From contig BROG01000027.1 in assembly GCA_030159075.1 (NCBI GenBank), forward strand, positions 248,001 to 312,000: 64,000 bases of DNA, given 5' to 3'. The stretch is from Atrina japonica. Lineage: Eukaryota > Mollusca > Bivalvia > Pterioida > Pinnidae. A model generated the notes under the pieces. It did not search any database. It saw only the letters and a program-made list of their open reading frames with translations, and was not told the origin of the DNA. Below, piece after piece: positions 57,346 through 64,000 of the stretch. The translations under genes and the position numbers were made by a program. Position 1 is the stretch's first letter, and every line of letters begins with the position of its first letter.

Positions 57346-58354
57346 TTTGACAATATCACTCTTTTCTAAACCAGTGAAATTAAAATTAATTTAATTTTAA
57401 CATGTAAAGAAGAATTACATGTATTTAGATATGAAAAAATAGTTGTCATTATTTCATTTCTTACTGGTAAAAAATGATAATTTCTCACCTTAATATATAC
57501 TTGCTGACATGGAATATTGTTATTATTGGCTTGTTTTTGTTAACACTGCACCAGGAATATCTATATTTGGTTTTATTTATTTTGAAATAATATAAAAATA
57601 AACAATAATTAATGTTTGTGATATTGATGGCTGGTCCATGTCATGTCTTCACCAAACATATGTATGTATTTTTATGTTGTAATAAAGGAATACTTAATGT
57701 CCCCAACAACATATGTATGTATTTTTATGTTGAAATAAAGGAATACTTAATGTCCCCATGTCTAAGGTTATAAGTTTAAGATGAAAATCAATTAAGTGCT
57801 ATTTAAAAACAGAACTCCACAGAATTTTATATTATTTTATATTTTCAATTTTAAATCAAGATTGAAATTTTTGAAATAGATAGCACCATTGGTACCACAA
57901 ATGTTTGATTGGAATGATCAGCAGGCAGGATCATTACAGAATTGACCAATGGTAAAACAATATCTCCTGAATATGTAAAATAAAAAATGTTTGAGTTTTT
58001 TCCTATAAAATTTAATTTTCTATTTTTTGAATGATTTTCTTAAGTTATATTATTTCCTAATTATTATCAATACAGTGAACATATTTTGATATTTTGGTTC
58101 TTGTCAATGTTATGCTATACTGAATTTATTATTTTGTCAATGAGTTTGTTTATAAATCATATGGATTATAACAGTATTCTAACAATCTTTAAAGGTTTTT
58201 TCTCCACAACAATCGGAACTACCGGTATTCTCTATTTGTTATTTTTCTTTGATATGAACTACTGGTACTCTCTATTTGGTATTTTTTCACTGATTTTTGT
58301 AATAAATCACACAATAATATTATGTTTTGTATCTGTTATTATTGCTGAAAACTG

Positions 58355-59055
58355 ACAGACTCCCAGTGGTCTGATTAGTGAGGTGTTAAAGTGGAACCTT
58401 GGTATTAAGACCACCTTACTGACAGACTCCCAGTGGTCTGATTAGTGAGGTGTTACAGTAGAACCTCACTGTTAAGACCACATAACTGACAGACTCCCAG
58501 TGATCTGATTAGTGAGGTGTTACAGTGGAACCTTGGTATTAAGACCACCTAACTGATAGACTCCCGGTAGTCTGATTAGTGAGATGTTACAGTGGAACCT
58601 CGCTATTAAGACCACCTAACTGACAGACTCCCAGTAATCTGATTAGTGAGATGTTACAGTGGAACCTCGCTATTAAGACCACCTAACTGATAGACTCCCA
58701 GAAATCTGATTAGTGAGATGTTATAGTGGAACCTTGGTTTTAAAACCACATAACTGACACACTCCCAGTAGTCTGATTAGTGAGATGTTATGGTGGAACA
58801 TTGGATTTAAGACCACCTAACTGACAGACTCCCAGTAGTCTGATTAGTGAGATGTTATGGTGGAACCTTGGATTTAAGACCAACTAACTGACAGACTCCC
58901 AGTAGTCTGTAGTGAGATGTTATTGTGGAACCTTGGATTTAAGACCACTTAACTGACAGACTCCCAGTGGTGTGATTATTGAGTTGTTACAGTGGAACCT
59001 CACTATTAAGACCATCTCACTGACAGACTCCCAGTGGTGTGATTAGTGAGATGGT
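58355..59055. repeat. 67-bp minisatellite, about ten copies
   Basis: Unit ACTGACAGACTCCCAGTGGT then CTGATTAGTGAGGTGTTACA then GTGGAACCTTGGTATTAAGA and CCACCTA. The GTGGAACCT...AAGACCACC core resembles the GAACCT/GACCAC repeats at 5 and 35 kb. Confidence 0.93.
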
Positions 59056-59296
59056 CTCTCCATACTCTTCAAATAGATCTATATAGATCTATTAAGAAAT
59101 TTTCAAGAGACTGAATTTTTACATTAGGGTAGACTCCTTAGCTAGGTGCTCTCTAGGCAGGGTTTCATTGTTTATATTGTATATGCCTCTAATATCATTT
59201 ATAGGCCTACATTTTATAGAACATAAGTGACCAGGGACAACTAAATACATGTGAATTCTGGGTAACATGACCTCATGTTTTGGGACTTCTTTTTAG

Positions 59297-59362
59297 ACGT
59301 TGACAGAAATTGTAAAGGAGTTCAAAGACTGACAACTCTGTATAAAAACCAAATTACACAGA
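59297..59362 (+). CDS. Possible isolated exon downstream of acid ceramidase
   Basis: Acceptor ACTTCTTTTTAG at 59296 and donor CAGA|GTAAGT at 59363 enclose 66 bases. One frame is open throughout (VDRNCKGVQRLTTLYKNQIT). In the frame that would follow acid ceramidase exon 12 it reads TLTEIVKEFKD then stop. It could be an exon of an unknown gene, an alternative last exon, or chance splice signals. Confidence 0.2.
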
Positions 59363-59476
59363 GTAAGTATACTTTTTCACAAAAATATAGTCCTTATATT
59401 TATATCCACTTTTAAAATGTATTTTCACCTCAAATAGTAATTTTTCTATATCGGCACCAAAATATATGCATAAAAA

Positions 59477-60633
59477 AACACAAGAGGCCCAATAGGACCT
59501 TAATTGCTCACCTGAGAACCATCTACAAATGTGGAAAGAAGACCAAGAAGAATATATACATGTAGGCTGATCTGGCCAAGAAACATAAATATTGCTGTTT
59601 TAAGAAATTCATTGAAAATTCTAGAAATCAGATTTTGGCAAAATTCTTACACAAAAGCATTTCTTCAATTATATACAAGTAAAACACTTCAATGCATCAT
59701 TGTGAACGCAAGGGGAGATAATAGAGAAAACAATGCAAAAATGAATGAAAATGACAAAGTCTGAATAGACCTCAAAAACATGTCAAAAATTGATATTCCG
59801 ATTTCTATGAAAAATACAAACTTGAATCATATATCCATGTATATCTCTCAGAAACAATCTGTTTTTCAATTCATGTAGTGGTTCTGGAGAAGAAGATTTT
59901 TAAAGGGGGTACCTTTTTGGTTTATTCTGCCCTGCCCTGGATCCACCCCTGGGCAAATCTGGCTGAAAACTAAGAACTTGGTAAAGGAACTTGAGCACTT
60001 GTTTCTTGCAAAGATTTGTCAAAATCCCTTCTGTAGTTTTGAAACAAAAGCTGATAGTGTGAAAAATGCACCCCACCTCTTTTTTACAGTCTTAAACAAT
60101 TCATAAAAAATCCTAGAAATTGAATTTCTGTAAAAATACTTGCACAAAAACATTTCTTCACCTAATTACAAGTAAAACACATTAAATGAATGCATCAAAG
60201 AGAATGCAAGGGGATATAATTGAGGATCTCACGCAAAAATGAATGAAAATGGCAAAGGCTGAAAAGACAAAAAAAAATGTGTCAAAAATTAATATTCCGA
60301 TTTTTATGAAAAATACAAACTTGAATCATACATCCATCTAGATCACTCAGAAACAATCCGTTTTTCAATTCATGCAGCGGTTCTGTAGAAGATTTTTAAA
60401 GAGGGGTACTTTTGGGTACTTATTCTGCCCCGCCCTGGATCCACCCCTGGGTAAATCTGGCTGAAAACTACAAACTTGGCAAAGGACCTTGAGCACTTGC
60501 TTTTGTCAAGTTTCGTGAAAATCCCTTCAGTGGTTTCAGAGAAGAAGTCGAAAATATGAAACGTTTACGGACGGACGACGGATGGGGAGTGATCACAATA
60601 GCTCACTTGAGCCTTCGGCTCAGGTGAGCAAAA
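59477..60633. mobile_element. Hairpin-ended repetitive element, full copy
   Basis: Starts ACAAGAGGCCCAATAGGACC with TTGCTCACCTGAG (59504-59516) and ends in a stem GCTCACTTGAGC / GCTCAGGTGAGC (60601-60629). The ends are inverted copies of each other. The interior holds two tandem units of about 515 bases, each with GGGGAGATAAT, AAAAATGAATGAAAATG and a CCACCCCTGG block. It is non-coding. The terminal inverted motif, 3' hairpin and internal tandem units suggest a non-autonomous Helentron-like element, but that class is an inference. Confidence 0.65.
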
Positions 60634-60989
60634 AATACAGATACCTTATAAAGAGCAAAATCTATGTTAGATTTATATATTTTGCCAGAAACTGACAAAA
60701 GTCAGACTTTGACAGATTGTTGAGGAGTGCACGTACCGAGAACTCTATAGGCCTATAATAGATTGATAAATTCCTGATTTTCTTTGTGACCATCTTTTTG
60801 TATGTTGTGTATCCGAGACATTTCCTTTGGATTGCCTTTTTCTTGTCATTGGGGTATTGAACACTATGTTAGGTGGAGAAAAACAAAACTGCAGACCAAT
60901 ATTTTCTGAAAAAGTCAACATTAAAACAATTTCTATTCCACTCTTTATTAAAGTTATAAGTCCCAGCATCGGGTAATGTGGGACTCTAG

Positions 60990-61640
60990 GCCCTATAATT
61001 TTCACTGCGTCCGTCTGTCAACAGAAGTTGTTAGCGCTCCCAGTTCTTCATTTCTCAAAGTATTTCTAAGGTGCCCGGGACGTGAACATAGTGGTGAAAA
61101 AAAATATTCTGTTCGAACGGAATAATAACTGAGAGAAAAAAAATATTCTGTGCGAACGGAATAATTATTGAGAGACCAAAATTATTCTGTGCAAACGGAA
61201 TAAAATTATTGCGTGCCAACGGAATAATTATTGAGAGAAAAAAATAATTCCGTGAAAACGGCACGGAATATTTTTTTTTCACCACTTTCTCACCTCCTGG
61301 GGTCCGTAGATTTCAACCAAATTGATAAGGGAGGTGTAAATGACAAGGTCTTGACCAAGCGGTATCGAATATATTTTGTGGGAGTTACTGCCCTTTAAAT
61401 TTTTTCATATCCACTTCTTGTTATTGTTCTCAATTCCACATTTCTCAACGGGTATCAACCAAATAAGTTCGAAAAAGAGGGTCATTGGATATTTTTCAGT
61501 TGTAGGAGATACTGCCCTTGACTTAGTTTTTCTCTATCAACTTATTGTTAGCGCTCTCTATTCTACATTTATCTACATAATTTATCCAGATTTTTATGGA
61601 AGGGGTATATGGAAAATACCTTGATCGCCAATATTTGTCT
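60990..61640. repeat. Dispersed repeat, copy 2, interrupted by a short tandem array
   Basis: TTTTCACTGCGTCCGTCTGTC, TTAGCGCTCCCAGTTCTTCA and TTTCAACCAAATTGATAAGG match the copy at 6160-6645. At 61080-61280 an array of about 45-base units (GCGAACGGAATAATTATTGA) interrupts it. Confidence 0.6.
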
Positions 61641-61762
61641 TTTATCTCTACAACGATATATGTATACTGCCGGACCCTTTGTGATTCGCGGTAGGTCTAT
61701 TCTAGTATTTATTTATTTCGATTACTAACTTTTTTATTCTTCTAGGTTCCTTTAATTTTACA

Positions 61763-61768
<6 letters not shown>

Positions 61769-61853
<85 letters not shown>

Positions 61854-61879
61854 TAGATACTAGATATATAGAGATATAT

Positions 61880-61905
<26 letters not shown>
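61769..61905. repeat. (TA)n, (GA)n and poly-G microsatellites
   Basis: Two TA runs, then GAGAGAGA and a G run. Source of the low-complexity open frames here. Confidence 0.95.
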
Positions 61906-61910
<5 letters not shown>

Positions 61911-64000
61911 TAGGAGACATTTGTTGAGGAATTTTAAAAGTGTGGTAAACAACGAAAATCTTCATAAGGGTCGGAGGATACGCTCCTTCCAAATCATTTT
62001 GATAAGACGGAGAGGCGTTATTTCAGTCTCTAGAAACTGGACCTGTTTAATAAAACGTACTAAATTGATGGATTAATTTATAGGTCCATCCAGGAAAGAA
62101 TTTTGGCGGACATATTCTACAGCGGAAACAAATTCTCTTGCAAGGCATTTCCATTTTACATACACTAACACGGAGTCTGTTCCTTGTCACATTGTTTGTC
62201 ATGAAATTGTTCAACCCGGCTTAAATGTGCCCAGGACATTTAAATCATTACCTGCTGACAGATTCCAGGCACATAATTTCAACCTAATAATTTCCAGCGT
62301 GTTACGGATTTTACATTTTTACAGACTGAGGGACATCTCAAGTCTCTATTTGACAAAAGTGGTGTATAATAAGTAGAGCGCAAAATAGAACCTAAGAAAA
62401 CGTCACATGTAATAAATTATACGTAACACGTGTTGTTAAAATATAATGTTAGAAACGATCGGTGCAAATATACAGATTGATTACTGATTTACGCAAACAA
62501 GTAGTCATCCCTGTGATTTTTATGACACACCTGTAGATAGAATATTATGAACAACAGGGATATGTCTAGAAATTTTCATACGAGACTGAACGGTCTTTTT
62601 CACTGTAATATAGTATGTCAAATAATTTTGTCAACGATCTCGATAGTCGGAATGACAAAATCCACTCTATATAAAAAAAACTTGACATGCACAGGAGAAT
62701 ATTTTCCATATACTCCATCTGGATCCGTCAATGGAAAAAAGGCGACCGCGAGTCCTTCGCATTCCATATGATTTAATAAGAATTTTAGGTAAGAAAAAGT
62801 ATGTCCAATAAAAGCGGGATTAGTTTTTTCTCTCTCCTCTTTGTAGGATGTAGTGTATTTCTTTTGGCAGATCCTAATACTTAACATATAAAATGACAGC
62901 TCGCCACGACCCGAGATCATATAGATTCTTGATTACAATACAAGGAGATCCATGGTCACTGTTAAAACTGACTCTCTCACTATTCTAGAGGGATCTTTAT
63001 GTCACTCGCGCCGACATTTGATTTATAATAAAGTTCACTCCGAAATAGAAGGCGTTTGTATTTACGCAAGAATTTTAACACTTTCGAGATCAAAAGTCAC
63101 AGGTAAATCAAATTTCTACTTATTTGTACACCGAAAGTGAAATATTAATTAGATGTTTATAAAGCAACAGTTTTCAGCGGCGGATTTGATATTTAATACA
63201 AATAATTGAAGTGACTGTAACAATCTAAACAGAAGACATTTAAAGTGCGCGAGAGACTTGTTCGAGTGATCGTACGGTAAAGTGTCGGACTTGGTAAATA
63301 AACTTTCTAATGTGTAATGTACTTCATAATGACATGTGTACAATCTTTTGACTATAATACTTATTTACTTATTACTATTTGACATGTATATCAATTTACT
63401 TAACTACTAGAATATTCTACATTTAACAACGTCCTTTGACTTCTATGTAGTTGAACCCACTGCTCAAAGCAGATACGATCGTTATCACATTATAGATAAA
63501 TAATTAGATCGACCAGGAAAATGTTTATCTGAACAGCAGACAACTTAACGTCATCATGGTGTATCAGCATCCATTGTCGTTTACGTAAATGGATAACATC
63601 ACTTGGGTTATTGTGACGTCATAATTATGTGTCGTCACGTTGCGACTGAAAATAAAGTGAATTGATATAACTTACTGATTGAAATATAGATGTACATGTT
63701 AAGGTAAGAAATTAAAATTCATATATGTATATTTTTCGAATGCTGACAAAAGTGAAAAATATTTAAATCAATTTAACTGATGTGTAATGTTTGCGTTTTC
63801 GAGCAGAGAGAATCCGTCCCTTGACAATTTTCACCATTAAGTGCTGGTGATGAAATATGCCAATTTTGTTTTAAATTAGAATTTTTGAAAATTTTATTAC
63901 TATAACGCGCCAGATGGGTGTGCGTTTGTGTAATTGAAGACGAGAGAATATGTAATGAATGTGTAAATGACAAACAGAATTCGTACCGGAGAAAGAGACA
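61906..64000. other. Right-edge DNA, no gene identified
   Basis: More complex and CpG-richer than most of the window, not obviously repetitive. It contains the palindromic CRE word TGACGTCA at 63614-63621. Short open frames are present, but none has recognisable protein character or convincing splice signals. It may be flanking or promoter DNA of a gene beyond the window. Confidence 0.4.

Noticed and set aside
62547..63140. Short open frames at the right edge (74 and 100 codons overlapping on opposite strands, and 62 codons)
   Set aside because: No protein resemblance, no splice logic, and overlapping frames on opposite strands of similar length suggest chance in less AT-rich DNA.

Overview
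This is eukaryotic, AT-rich, repeat-dense animal DNA with GT-AG introns. Protein similarity of the genes and the repeat families (tRNA-derived SINEs, elements bounded by GCTCACCTGAG / CTCAGGTGAGC, many foldback elements, very frequent TACATGTA words) point to a mollusc, most likely a bivalve. The species call is inference.

Two genes can be assembled with confidence, and they are arranged head to head. On the minus strand, a three-exon gene (27739 down to 19754) encodes a 72-residue ATOX1-type copper chaperone with an intact MTCGGC copper-binding motif. On the plus strand, a thirteen-exon gene (28126 to 54968, about 27 kb) encodes a complete 387-residue acid ceramidase (ASAH1 type). It has a signal peptide, the catalytic Cys in CTSIVAED, the RNLDFG and NYDHW/DDRR motifs and the C-terminal C-x3-C. 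All splice phases agree in both genes. The two start codons are 386 bp apart, so the interval 27740-28125 is probably a shared bidirectional promoter.

Layout: 1-8600 holds minisatellites, foldbacks and three candidate exons of an unidentified plus-strand gene, ending near a poly(A) signal at about 8576. 8600-19400 is intergenic: large minisatellites at 10.4-11.2 and 12.3-13.1 kb, and a cluster of hairpin-ended mobile elements at 14.5-19.4 kb. 19.4-27.7 kb is ATOX1 with long introns. 28.1-55.2 kb is the acid ceramidase gene. 55.2-64 kb is intergenic: two more minisatellites, another full hairpin-ended element and unannotated, more complex DNA at the right edge.

The most unusual signal is inside the acid ceramidase gene. 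Several of its introns carry minisatellites that start at, end at or contain copies of the neighbouring real splice site. Intron 5 has about 18 extra copies of the exon 6 acceptor in the form TTTCAG|GTGAGG, a fused acceptor/donor that looks like a recursive-splicing site. Intron 7 has 11 extra copies of the exon 7 donor, intron 10 repeats the exon 10 donor, and intron 9 is a higher-order array ending at the exon 10 acceptor. Most long open frames in the window are by-products of such arrays and are not annotated as genes.
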